Assembly: GCF_014695375.1 (NCBI RefSeq)
Contig: NZ_JACJOG010000022.1
Location: forward strand, 124,001 to 188,000
Length of the DNA: 64,000 bases
Direction of reading: 5' to 3'
Source: Coleofasciculus sp. FACHB-T130
Lineage (GTDB): Bacteria > Cyanobacteriota > Cyanobacteriia > Cyanobacteriales > FACHB-T130
Position 1 is the first letter of the stretch. Each line of letters begins with the position of its first letter. The translations under genes and the position numbers were made by a program. Of this stretch, positions 57,406 through 64,000 are shown piece after piece. A model generated the notes under the pieces. It was not told where the DNA came from, made no database searches, and saw nothing but the letters and a program-made list of their open reading frames with translations.

Positions 57406-58287
57406 ATGTTACGTAGATTGACCATTCTTTTCATGTCCCTGACGTTGTGCTTCACAACGGTAGCTTGTGGTAGTCCCTCAACCACAACCCAAGCCCCATC
57501 TCAGAATCGGGACTTCAAGACAACGACCACTCAAAGTCGTTTGCCTGATGGACAATATCCAGTCCAGCAGGCAACCTACAATGATGCCGATGGGGAATAC
57601 ACCCTCATGTTGCTCAATACCCCTCCGGGCACGCCCGCTGTTTATCGCTCTACAGATTTGCAAATGGCACGTCTGACAGACGAAGAAATTAAGTCTGGTC
57701 AGAAGGGTTATGTGAAAGCAGCTAACGGTCAGGCATCTCTGCACATTCCAGAAGACTTCAAAATTGAATACGTTCACAACGTCACTGAAACGCGACCCGA
57801 CCCTCAAACAGGTCAACCCCAGACCGTGGTCGTGCGTCAGCAGTCAAGCTTCTGGGCACCTTTTGCAGGAGCATTGGCAGGTCAAGCGGTAGGCAGTTTG
57901 TTGTTTACCCCGCGTTACTATATGCCGCCAGTGTATCAACCGGGCGGAATTATGAGAGGTTACGGCGGATACGGCAACACTTATAGTCAAGCGGTTCAGC
58001 AATACCAAACCCGCTATCAAGCGCCGCCACCAGCTGTTAGAAATCGTCAAACCTTGCGGACAACTGGGCGCTTAAGATCGCCTTCATCCAGTCAACCGAC
58101 CAGCATTCGTCGAGTCCCGCAAAGCGGAAACCGTTCTACTGGATCGGGTTATGGTTCCAGCACGCTGCGTCGCTCTAACGGATCGACTCCCAGCCGCGCG
58201 AATAGAAGTCCCAGTTTTGGCAGCGGATCGCGATCGCGTCCCAGTCGTAGTCGGGGATCGTTTGGTTCTGGTGGCAGACGCCGCTAA
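57406..58287 (+). CDS. Arg/Ser/Gly-rich exported, probable lipoprotein
   Basis: From the ATG at 57406 the protein has 293 residues. A signal sequence ends in TVACGSPS, a possible lipobox although position -3 is not typical. A ~100-residue domain (GEYTLMLLNTPPGTPAVYRSTDLQMARLTDEE region) is followed by a Gly/Ala hydrophobic patch and a basic, low-complexity tail rich in Arg, Ser, Gly (SRSRPSRSRGSFGSGGRRR). The frame also has an ATG at 57367. It follows the DUF1517 gene closely. Similar proteins occur next to DUF1517 genes in cyanobacteria as far as I recall; function unknown. Confidence 0.6.
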   Translation: MLRRLTILFMSLTLCFTTVACGSPSTTTQAPSQNRDFKTTTTQSRLPDGQYPVQQATYNDADGEYTLMLLNTPPGTPAVYRSTDLQMARLTDEEIKSGQKGYVKAANGQASLHIPEDFKIEYVHNVTETRPDPQTGQPQTVVVRQQSSFWAPFAGALAGQAVGSLLFTPRYYMPPVYQPGGIMRGYGGYGNTYSQAVQQYQTRYQAPPPAVRNRQTLRTTGRLRSPSSSQPTSIRRVPQSGNRSTGSGYGSSTLRRSNGSTPSRANRSPSFGSGSRSRPSRSRGSFGSGGRRR

Positions 58288-58327
58288 TTATCGAGAGCGT
58301 GGGTAACGCCTATTCTCCTAGCTAGCT

Positions 58328-58357
58328 CTGTAAGCGCACATTGCCTTGCGCTTACAG
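58328..58357 (+). terminator. Hairpin after the Arg/Ser-rich protein gene
   Basis: CTGTAAGCGC (58328-58337) pairs exactly with GCGCTTACAG (58348-58357) across a 10-base loop, 41 bases after the stop codon. A TTTTT run is 12 bases further on. It is the probable transcript end. Confidence 0.55.
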
Positions 58358-58436
58358 CGTCAAAAGAAATTTTTACAAGCTGTATCTTATTGCTTTTCGC
58401 CGTTTGAGAAGACTCTGGGGCTGAACTTCCTGGAAC

Positions 58437-58458
58437 CCCTCCCCGCTTGCGGGGAGGG
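58437..58458. repeat. Short GC-rich palindrome
   Basis: CCCTCCCCG-CTTG-CGGGGAGGG is a perfect 9-bp hairpin with a 4-base loop, a word common between cyanobacterial genes. It lies about 30 bases beyond the candidate small RNA terminator on the other strand. Confidence 0.6.
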
Positions 58459-58488
58459 AAATTAACTTGCGGTTACGAGTATTAAGTC

Positions 58489-58545
58489 AAACAAAAAACG
58501 CCCAACAAAAACTTGAGGGCGTCGATCATCAGGGTGCATCTACTA
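58489..58545 (-). ncRNA. Candidate small RNA, copy 1
   Basis: On the minus strand a TATATT box (58551-58556) is followed by about 55 bases ending in a terminator: ACGCCC (58498-58503) pairs with GGGCGT (58517-58522), then TTTTTTG. The stretch 58489-58560 is nearly identical to 58859-58930, 370 bases away; weaker similarity continues to about 58612. Neither copy overlaps a gene. A possible start near 58543 would give an RNA beginning about AGATGCACCCTGATGATCG. The HLR1-like site of copy 2 is degenerate here (GTTATAAAACTTCTCAAT). Confidence 0.5.
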
Positions 58546-58858
58546 AATTCAATATACCTCACTGAGGGGTCACACCCCCCACCCCTAATAAAAGATTGTT
58601 ATAAAACTTCTCAATCGCTTCTCAAAGAGCCAAACGTTCTGGCTGTCGCGCGTTATCCCCCATCACTTTATGAGCGCTACATCAGGGATTCCTCTTTTCC
58701 CACTTTGGTAGGTAGCGTAGCGGCGCGCCCATTGCGGGGGTTAAGGAACTGTTGCAGACGATTTGCACAACAAAATGACATTACTACCAGAAGCTGCTTC
58801 TACCAGCTTCAAAGAACCGAGTAGCCGCCCATAGCCTGCGCGATCGCTACTCCCCCAA

Positions 58859-58915
58859 AAACAAAAAACGCCCAACAAAAACTTGAGGGCGTCGATCATC
58901 AGGGTGCATCTACTA
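58859..58915 (-). ncRNA. Candidate small RNA, copy 2
   Basis: This is the second copy of the putative small RNA, with the same TATATT box (58921-58926) and the same ACGCCC/GGGCGT terminator with T-run. Upstream it has a perfect hairpin GAGGGGTGTGACCCCTC (58934-58950) and an exact HLR1-type direct repeat at 58966-58983. The duplication, promoter-like box and terminator support a transcript. Its identity with any named cyanobacterial sRNA is not established. Confidence 0.55.
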
Positions 58916-58965
58916 AATTCAATATACCCCACTGAGGGGTCACACCCCTCACCGTCAAAAAAGTT

Positions 58966-58983
58966 GTTACAAAACTTTACATT
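58966..58983. promoter_or_regulatory. HLR1-type site (RpaB-binding motif)
   Basis: GTTACAAA-AC-TTTACATT matches every position of the HLR1 consensus, (G/T)TTACA(T/A)(T/A) twice with two bases between. It lies roughly 53-70 bases upstream of the predicted start of the copy-2 small RNA, a spacing typical for RpaB-activated promoters. Nearby on the plus strand there is no gene for some 700 bases. Binding is inferred from the motif. Confidence 0.55.
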
Positions 58984-59250
58984 TTGGGGGAGCGATTAGC
59001 CGAGAGTCCTTATCAAGAGGGTTGAAGGATGCTTGCAGTCAATCCAGAGAAATCAATACCTTGAAACCTACGTACAGCCTAGACGTCAAGAGAGACTGAG
59101 AGACACACTAAGCGATCGCTTCTGTTAGCTTTGTATTTACTTGAGCTGTACTTTGTCTACCCAAATCGCTTATCTCTCAAGCAGTGCGTGCAGATTGAGC
59201 TTTCTCGCCTGATTGACTGAAAAAACTCCCCTCCTTCCTATCCCTGCTAC
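58984..59250. other. Intergenic sequence, no gene seen
   Basis: The stretch between the small RNA repeat and the MITE-like element has no frame with a credible start or protein-like composition and no recognised RNA fold. Together with 59355-59580 it makes up most of a 1.4-kb gene-poor region. Confidence 0.3.
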
Positions 59251-59354
59251 CTATAGCAGTCCTCAAGGATTCATGAAGCCTTGCTCCCCGGCTTCTTAGA
59301 GAAGTTGAGAAGCTGAAGGGCTGGCATTCCACAACTCAAATAGGATTGCTATAG
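59251..59354. repeat. MITE-like palindromic element, copy C
   Basis: This 104-base copy begins CTATAGCAGTCCTCAAGGAT and ends CTCAAATAGGATTGCTATAG. It is in opposite orientation to copies A and B. Its right end is identical over 20 bases to the reverse complement of the copy B left end. Its centre, CCGGCTTCTTAGAGAAGTTG, is a decayed version of the hairpin. Confidence 0.75.
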
Positions 59355-59587
59355 TTAGTTGAATTTCTCCAGCGTAGCTGCTACTTAAACGAAATTCGCC
59401 CAAAATAGTATCAGTAGTTTTGGTCGCAACAATGCTATATTTGATAGCCGTTATCGTTCTTATTTAAATTTGTTTTTATAAATTGACGGCGACTTAGGGC
59501 GTAAAATTTAAATTCGATCTATACTAATCCCTCAGACGATCCCCTGTATTTTTCCTAAGAAAAGTTTACCCATTAGGGTGATGTGTA

Positions 59588-59650
59588 AAGGAGGTGAGGA
59601 GGGAAACATGGTAATAGCTTGATGGAATGACCCTAAACAGGGCAACTTGA
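59588..59650 (+). promoter_or_regulatory. Strong ribosome site followed by overlapping mini-ORFs
   Basis: AAGGAGGTGAGGAGGG (59588-59603) precedes an ATG at 59608 that encodes only four residues (59608-59622). Its TGA overlaps ATG GAA TGA (59622-59630), which overlaps a seven-codon frame (59627-59650), whose stop overlaps a TTG (59647) in frame with the next small gene. This may be a translational relay or leader-peptide control, or chance. Confidence 0.35.
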
Positions 59651-59691
59651 CAACAAGTAGCCTGCATATTCGATTTCAAGAGGTTTTGGAT

Positions 59692-59916
59692 ATGTCCTTG
59701 CTTTTTTTAATCCCTTTAGCAATCTCGATAGCATCAGCCTTCGTCATCTTTGAGAATTCTCACGATGAAGTTGCCATGCTTGCTGCATCAGCAGCATCTG
59801 TCAGTTTGATTCTATGTTTGCTCTTTTTGCCTTGGCAAGTCCAGCTTTTGGTGTTGATGTTTGTCTTAACGATTACTAGACGGGTTTCTGTGCCAAATCA
59901 GAGCAAATTTAGGTAA
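59692..59916 (+). CDS. Small hydrophobic protein
   Basis: The 74-residue protein has two membrane helices (LLFLIPLAISIASAFVIF and VSLILCLLFLPWQVQLLVLMFVL) around a short acidic loop, and a basic C-terminus. It starts at ATG 59692, 8 bases after AAGAGG. A TTG start at 59647 would add 15 residues and couple it to the mini-ORFs upstream. I do not recognise the family. It is isolated in a gene-poor region. Confidence 0.5.
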   Translation: MSLLFLIPLAISIASAFVIFENSHDEVAMLAASAASVSLILCLLFLPWQVQLLVLMFVLTITRRVSVPNQSKFR

Positions 59917-60940
59917 AAAGACAATAATTTATGCTGCGCTTTCCTGTACAGCGAACTCCAATCCAGTCTCGATCTAGGTTGTTAGAGCTGGATTTGGTAA
60001 CGCTGATACTGAACCTCTAACTGAAACATCTGATGAACTGCTACCATTTTGAACAGCAGCTATCGTTTACAGGTTCTTCGGATAAACTCATCGACTCTCA
60101 AGAGTTTATTTGCTTTGGTAGGTATATCCCAGTTTGCCCTGCCAACCTAAGCGTGAAAAGGCGCGATCGCTGGAACCTCTACACCCAGCGCTGAAACTGC
60201 CCTTTCTTAAACACAGTCTTTACCAGTGCTGCCTTGTGCTTTTCGCCTTGATAATTCACTTAATAGAGTTTGGTGTGAATCCGCCTACTTTTTTGGGATA
60301 CGTCATGAGCTGAGGATAGAACCATGTTTGTCCTCTAGTTGTTTGGCGCTCGGCACGCATAGCCGCGCCATTGCTTGTGACAGATGCGTAAGTCCTGACG
60401 ATTTTACTTCATGTCTGCAATGGAGGCATCTATTGTCCCCCTTTAAAAGAGGACTGGGGATATCTGATATTTAGTCTCCAAAAATGAAAGGTATAACACC
60501 TGTCTTGAAAGCTTCAATCAAACTTTTAGCAATTAATACCAAAGGAAGAGCCTAAATCATTTTTGATTTGATAATAAATTTTTCGAGAAAATAAAAATAC
60601 GAAATATTAAGCTTATGAAAATTTTCCGGATTCATTGCCAGATCTATCGTTGAAAATACTGAATACTAAACTTACAAATAAACGTTTAGTTGACCACTAC
60701 ACAGAAACGCCTGCTATTGTCAGAAAATCACTCGAACAACTTCCACAGCTTTGTTTAGCGTACCTTACTACGGATTCTAACTTTACAAATTCTTTGTAGA
60801 AGCTCAAGTTTTTATAAAGAGAACGTAAAGAAAAAGATTTGATAAAGGTACTGGCTACTGAGGTTTTCAGTGGATATACTGATATTACTGGCACTCCCAA
60901 AAGTGGCACTCCCAAAAGTCTAGGAACTGTAACGGGTGTT
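59917..60940. other. 1-kb gene-poor region
   Basis: No convincing gene is present. A frame of 82 codons at 60226-60474 has cysteine-rich, non-protein-like composition. A stretch near 60405-60445 (GATTTTACTTCATGTCTGCAA) resembles 40365-40400 (GTTTTACTTTATGTCTGTAA), a possible minor repeat. At 60888-60917 the 15-base unit TGGCACTCCCAAAAG is tandemly repeated. The region is AT-rich towards the end. Confidence 0.35.
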
Positions 60941-61180
60941 ATGAGTAATTACTTTCGATTCACAGGAACAGCAACTTTACTGATTGGGTTGCAACTATTC
61001 AGCCCCCAGATGGTGTCTGCCAGAATCGACCCCACTCTTCCCAACAACAGCCCGTCAAACAGCTTCTGGAGTGCTGCTGAGACCCAGAATTTACTAAAAT
61101 CTGGCGGGGAAGGGAAAGCATTTCAACCGAAAGATAACGGCCCTCCGGCTGGTGATGGAACGGGTGCAGGAACGCGCTGA
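60941..61180 (+). CDS. Small exported hypothetical protein
   Basis: From ATG 60941 the protein has 79 residues with an N-terminal signal (GTATLLIGLQLFSPQMVSA) likely cut before RIDPT, and a mature part ending FQPKDNGPPAGDGTGAGTR. This end recalls the linker just before the DUF928 domain in cyanobacterial proteins, so it could be a truncated relative. The frame is open upstream from TTG 60839, where it crosses a tandem repeat and looks non-coding. Confidence 0.45.
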   Translation: MSNYFRFTGTATLLIGLQLFSPQMVSARIDPTLPNNSPSNSFWSAAETQNLLKSGGEGKAFQPKDNGPPAGDGTGAGTR

Positions 61181-61252
61181 ACCAGGCAAAGGTAAAGGTC
61201 AAGTAAAAGTTAAAAGGCAAGGATAAAGAAGTTTGTTCTTTCTTAGAACTGT

Positions 61253-63049
61253 TTAGTTTTGCAGAGGGGGAGATTTCCACCAATGCTGATGTTGAACTAA
61301 GGTGTGAACTTGCCAGCTTGGCGAGGTTTGAGAGAAGTCAGTTCGGTAGTGTCCGCCTCGACTCTCTGTACGAAAAGCAGCACTTTTGAGAATTAGATAC
61401 GCTACATCTAATAAGTTGTGGGTTTCTCCCCAAATTCGCAGTTGTTGGTCGGCATCGGGTAAGTCGAAACTAGCCCGCTGACCGGGGATTAAATTCATCA
61501 GGTACTGACTCAGAGACAGAGCAGCAAATTCTTGTTGCCAAACTTCGATTTGAGCGATCGCATTCTCTAAAACCTCTTGCGATCGACAAATTCCAGCACT
61601 TTGCCACACTAAGCGCGGTAACTCTTGCCGTAAAGCTTCAATTTTGTCTCGTTCGGTCGAATCGCAGATGAATGATGAGGGATGAGAGAGAGTCAAAGGG
61701 GAAATTTCTCCCATGCTTCCACTATCTGGTTTTTCTTGTGTTGTTTCATCCTGCATCGTTGCTGTTTGATCCTTTCGAGTCTTTCCTTCTTGCTTCTGAC
61801 TCCTTTCTAAATGAGCCAGTTGGGCACCAAACACCAAACATTCCAGTAGGGAATTACTGGCGAGACGATTGGCACCGTGAACGCCAGTACTAGCTGTTTC
61901 CCCAATCGCATATAAACCGGGAATCGAGGTGCGATTCATTAAATCGCTGGCGACGCCTCCCATCCAGTAATGAGCCGCTGGCGCAACCGGAATTGGCTCG
62001 TGAAAGACATCAATTCCCCACCGCTGACACACCTGGATAATGTTAGGGAAACGGTGGCGAATCTTTTCTTGGGGAATTGGGCGCAAATCTAAGAAAACGT
62101 GACCTGTGGCAGGGTTGGCTGCGATTTGCTGCAAGTGGCTAAAAATCGCTCGACTGACAACATCTCTCGGTGCGAGTTCACCCGCTGGATGGTAATCAAA
62201 GGCAAATCGTCGTCCTTGGGAATCGACCAGATGAGCGCCTTCCCCCCGGACTGCTTCGCTAATCAAAAAACGAGGCGCACCCGGCTTGGTGAGGGCTGTA
62301 GGGTGAAATTGGACAAATTCTAAGTCTCGCAGGATAGCCCCAGCACGCCACGCGATCGCTACCCCATCTCCCGTACTGACCGATGGATTTGTCGTTTGAG
62401 CAAATACTTGACCTCCGCCGCCTGTCGCCAGCACCACCGCACCCGCCCTTATCCAGCTAATCTGATTTTGGTAAACCAGGCAAATTCCCTGGCACTCACC
62501 AGTTTCAGGATTGAGCCACAGACTTAGGGCAAATGCTTGAGAGATAATCTGGATATTCTGACGACGCAGCACTTGTTCGGTTAAGGTACTCACCATTGCG
62601 CGACCCGTCGTATCGGCAGCATGAAGCACGCGGGGACGAGAATGAGCCGCCTCTAAGGTCAAAGCGAGATAGGTTCCTTTGCGGTCAAAGGCAACGCCCA
62701 TATCCACTAGCGAATCAATGCAGGATGCAGCCTCCTCTACAAGAAACTGTACGGCTTCTTTGTCACACAAACCCGCCCCTGCCCGCATTGTGTCCTCAAT
62801 GTGCAGCAAAGATGAGTCTGTCGGGTCAATTGCAGCCGCGATGCCGCCTTGCGCCCAGTCGCTGGCAGAAAGGGGCAGAGTATCCTTTGTAATCAAACCA
62901 ACTTGATACGAGTCTGGCAGGCAAAGCGCTGCATAAAGTCCGGCTGCACCAGCGCCTACTACTAAGACATCAAAGTGGATAGGTATTTCCTGCTGGGGTA
63001 AAGATTCTGAGCTTATAGGGTTCAATGATAAGTTCCTTAATACTTCCAC
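61253..63049 (-). CDS. nadB: L-aspartate oxidase
   Basis: NadB oxidises aspartate to iminoaspartate, the first step of de novo NAD synthesis. The 598-residue flavoprotein has the FAD motif VLVVGAGAAGLYAAL, SDWAQGGIAAAI, AAHSRPRVLHAADTTGRAM, ATGGGGQVFAQTTNP and GEGAHLVDSQGRRF. The start is GTG at 63049. Residues ~405-470 (nt ~61640-61820) form a charged low-complexity insertion encoded by DNA resembling intergenic repeats (GATGAATGATGAGGGATGAG and AAGGGGAAATTTC words). Confidence 0.95.
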   Translation of the reverse strand: MEVLRNLSLNPISSESLPQQEIPIHFDVLVVGAGAAGLYAALCLPDSYQVGLITKDTLPLSASDWAQGGIAAAIDPTDSSLLHIEDTMRAGAGLCDKEAVQFLVEEAASCIDSLVDMGVAFDRKGTYLALTLEAAHSRPRVLHAADTTGRAMVSTLTEQVLRRQNIQIISQAFALSLWLNPETGECQGICLVYQNQISWIRAGAVVLATGGGGQVFAQTTNPSVSTGDGVAIAWRAGAILRDLEFVQFHPTALTKPGAPRFLISEAVRGEGAHLVDSQGRRFAFDYHPAGELAPRDVVSRAIFSHLQQIAANPATGHVFLDLRPIPQEKIRHRFPNIIQVCQRWGIDVFHEPIPVAPAAHYWMGGVASDLMNRTSIPGLYAIGETASTGVHGANRLASNSLLECLVFGAQLAHLERSQKQEGKTRKDQTATMQDETTQEKPDSGSMGEISPLTLSHPSSFICDSTERDKIEALRQELPRLVWQSAGICRSQEVLENAIAQIEVWQQEFAALSLSQYLMNLIPGQRASFDLPDADQQLRIWGETHNLLDVAYLILKSAAFRTESRGGHYRTDFSQTSPSWQVHTLVQHQHWWKSPPLQN

Positions 63050-63061
63050 TCATAATAAATA

Positions 63062-63084
63062 ACCCACTCCATTGAGGAGTGGGT
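63062..63084 (-). terminator. Hairpin between psbU and nadB
   Basis: ACCCACTCC (63062-63070) pairs exactly with GGAGTGGGT (63076-63084) across ATTGA. It lies 166 bases after the psbU stop and 12 bases before the nadB start on the minus strand. TATTTATTAT follows in the transcript, so it could terminate psbU or control nadB translation. Confidence 0.55.
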
Positions 63085-63250
63085 GGTGAAAATGAGTCGT
63101 TAGGGGCGAATGTTCTTGTTATGGTCTAGATTCCGAGTGTAAGGTGAGTTTAGCTCACCCGGCTTGCGAAATCTTTTCCTTGATAGTCACGACTCAGCAC
63201 GATTAGCAAATCGCTACGTCTATGCTCAAAGGGCTATAGCACTCAGCACT

Positions 63251-63685
63251 TTAGTAGTAACCGTTGTTATAGCGATCGCCACCTTCCACGAAGCTTGATT
63301 CTATTTCTGTCACTGTAAAATTATCCAGGTTCGCTTGAAGCCGTTCTTTTTGACCGTCACTTAGCCCTGGAATTTGCAGGACATCTTCTACTTTCTTGTA
63401 AGGTGCATTATCGACAACTTTGCGAGCCAGAGTGGGGTACAGCCCTGGATATTGCCGAAACGCTCGCACATTGGTGTTGTTCAAGTCAATCTTTTTCCCG
63501 AACTCGGTGGCTAGCTTATCATCCGCCCGATTCCGGAGGGGTGCCTCGACTGCTGCCAACACTGATGAAGAGTGCAGTGCTACACCCGTCAAATCGGCTG
63601 CAATAGCGCTTTTGGGCAGCCCCATCCATCCTAAGCAGCTCACCAACATAGCCAACACTGTCAGCAGACGAACCAATCGTTTCAT
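63251..63685 (-). CDS. psbU: Photosystem II 12-kDa extrinsic protein PsbU
   Basis: PsbU is a lumenal protein that stabilises the oxygen-evolving complex. From the ATG at 63685 it has 144 residues: a signal peptide ([24 protein letters not shown]) and a mature part with [36 protein letters not shown] and the helix-hairpin-helix-like [18 protein letters not shown]. The frame has an ATG seven codons earlier, but that stretch contains the GGAGG ribosome site for 63685. Confidence 0.95.
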   Translation of the reverse strand: MKRLVRLLTVLAMLVSCLGWMGLPKSAIAADLTGVALHSSSVLAAVEAPLRNRADDKLATEFGKKIDLNNTNVRAFRQYPGLYPTLARKVVDNAPYKKVEDVLQIPGLSDGQKERLQANLDNFTVTEIESSFVEGGDRYNNGYY

Positions 63686-63927
63686 AAACTTAAATCCTCC
63701 TGACACAGCATGATTGAGGGTACCATGTCCTCAACTATTAGTTTAATTTTTGTTTTCTATCCTCTCATCTTATTACCTCTCGGTACCCACTCCACCTCAA
63801 CTCTGGAACAATTGGAAGTTGGTTAGTTTTCCAAAATCTTAATAAAGAGCTAAACTCCGACCGGGAAACTGGGGTTTTGTGGCAATATAGAAGATCGTTC
63901 CTCAAGGTAGTTCACAGGAAATCCGAT

Positions 63928-64000
63928 ATGGTTCTTAGATTAGGCGACCAAGTACCCGACTTCACGCAGGATTCTACACACGGTCAAATCAACTTTTATG
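63928..64000 (+). CDS. Peroxiredoxin, 1-Cys Prx6 type (partial)
   Basis: Only the first 24 residues lie in the window: MVLRLGDQVPDFTQDSTHGQ then INFY. The LGDQVPDF and GQINFY pattern is that of cyanobacterial 1-Cys peroxiredoxins (AhpC/TSA superfamily), which reduce peroxides. The catalytic cysteine is beyond the window edge, so the class is inferred from the N-terminus only. Confidence 0.7.
   Translation, partial: MVLRLGDQVPDFTQDSTHGQINFY

Noticed and set aside
58523-58545. Hammerhead ribozyme-like core CTGATGA in the twin repeats (minus strand)
   Set aside because: There is no matching GAAA core strand or three-stem arrangement; the stem present is a terminator.
58513-58932. Open frames through the twin repeat on both strands
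   Set aside because: They run through the terminator stems and promoter-like boxes of the repeats and have no family resemblance.
60226-60474. 82-codon open frame
   Set aside because: Cys/Arg/Ser-rich, no ribosome site, not protein-like; it lies in repeat-bearing intergenic DNA.

Overview
The window is chromosomal DNA from a cyanobacterium, most likely a filamentous or larger-genome form. The octamer GCGATCGC (HIP1) occurs throughout, inside and outside genes. Genes specific to oxygenic phototrophs are present: psbU, petM, ycf39, an NblS/Hik33-type kinase, a CURT1/CAAD protein, a bifunctional-type FBPase/SBPase (GlpX class) and RNase E with the cyanobacterial arginine-rich tail. I see no rRNA, tRNA, prophage, transposase or CRISPR array. 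The assignment rests on gene content; the species is not identified.

Layout. 0.4-7.5 kb: RNA processing and general metabolism (rne, rnhB, a DUF1997 protein, pheA, a CreD-like membrane protein, a LON-domain protein). 7.6-13.1 kb: the str ribosomal operon on the minus strand (rpsL, rpsG, fusA, tuf, rpsJ), with an unusually long rpsL-rpsG gap and perfect palindromes around rpsJ. 13.2-23 kb: an A-type Fe-S carrier, CAAD/CurT-like protein, folK, NUDIX hydrolase, photolyase, a 1317-residue membrane protein and purD. 23-31.6 kb: nblS, four small proteins, an FKBP, an SLH-porin and a two-gene amino-acid ABC importer whose binding protein and permease are fused.

31.9-39.9 kb is the most interesting part. 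Five minus-strand genes encode, in transcription order, an APC-type transporter fused to PAS and SpoIIE/PP2C phosphatase domains, a PAS histidine kinase, a small ATPase-fold kinase-like protein, a STAS protein with the phospho-acceptor serine, and a PAS class III adenylate cyclase. The order phosphatase - kinase-like - STAS/antagonist - nucleotide cyclase parallels the SiaABCD partner switch of Pseudomonas, but here the predicted output is cAMP and the sensor is a transporter. The histidine kinase and the cyclase share a near-identical N-terminal coiled-coil plus PAS module. Remnants of a second SpoIIE-type gene lie just upstream.

40.5-51.5 kb: UPF0182 membrane protein, hemA, glpX, nadK, ycf39, the very short petM, pdxA, a phosphodiester glycosidase and a ComFB-like protein. 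52-58.3 kb: a divergent response regulator/multi-PAS kinase pair, a DUF1517 protein and an Arg/Ser/Gly-rich lipoprotein-like protein. 58.3-61.2 kb is gene-poor, with a duplicated putative small RNA (one copy behind an exact HLR1/RpaB-type site), a MITE-like repeat and two tiny proteins. 61.2-64 kb: nadB, psbU and the start of a 1-Cys peroxiredoxin.

Three repeat classes recur: arrays of degenerate heptamers between genes, often directly against start codons; a ~100-bp palindromic element in three copies; and intergenic-type sequence that appears in frame inside conserved genes.
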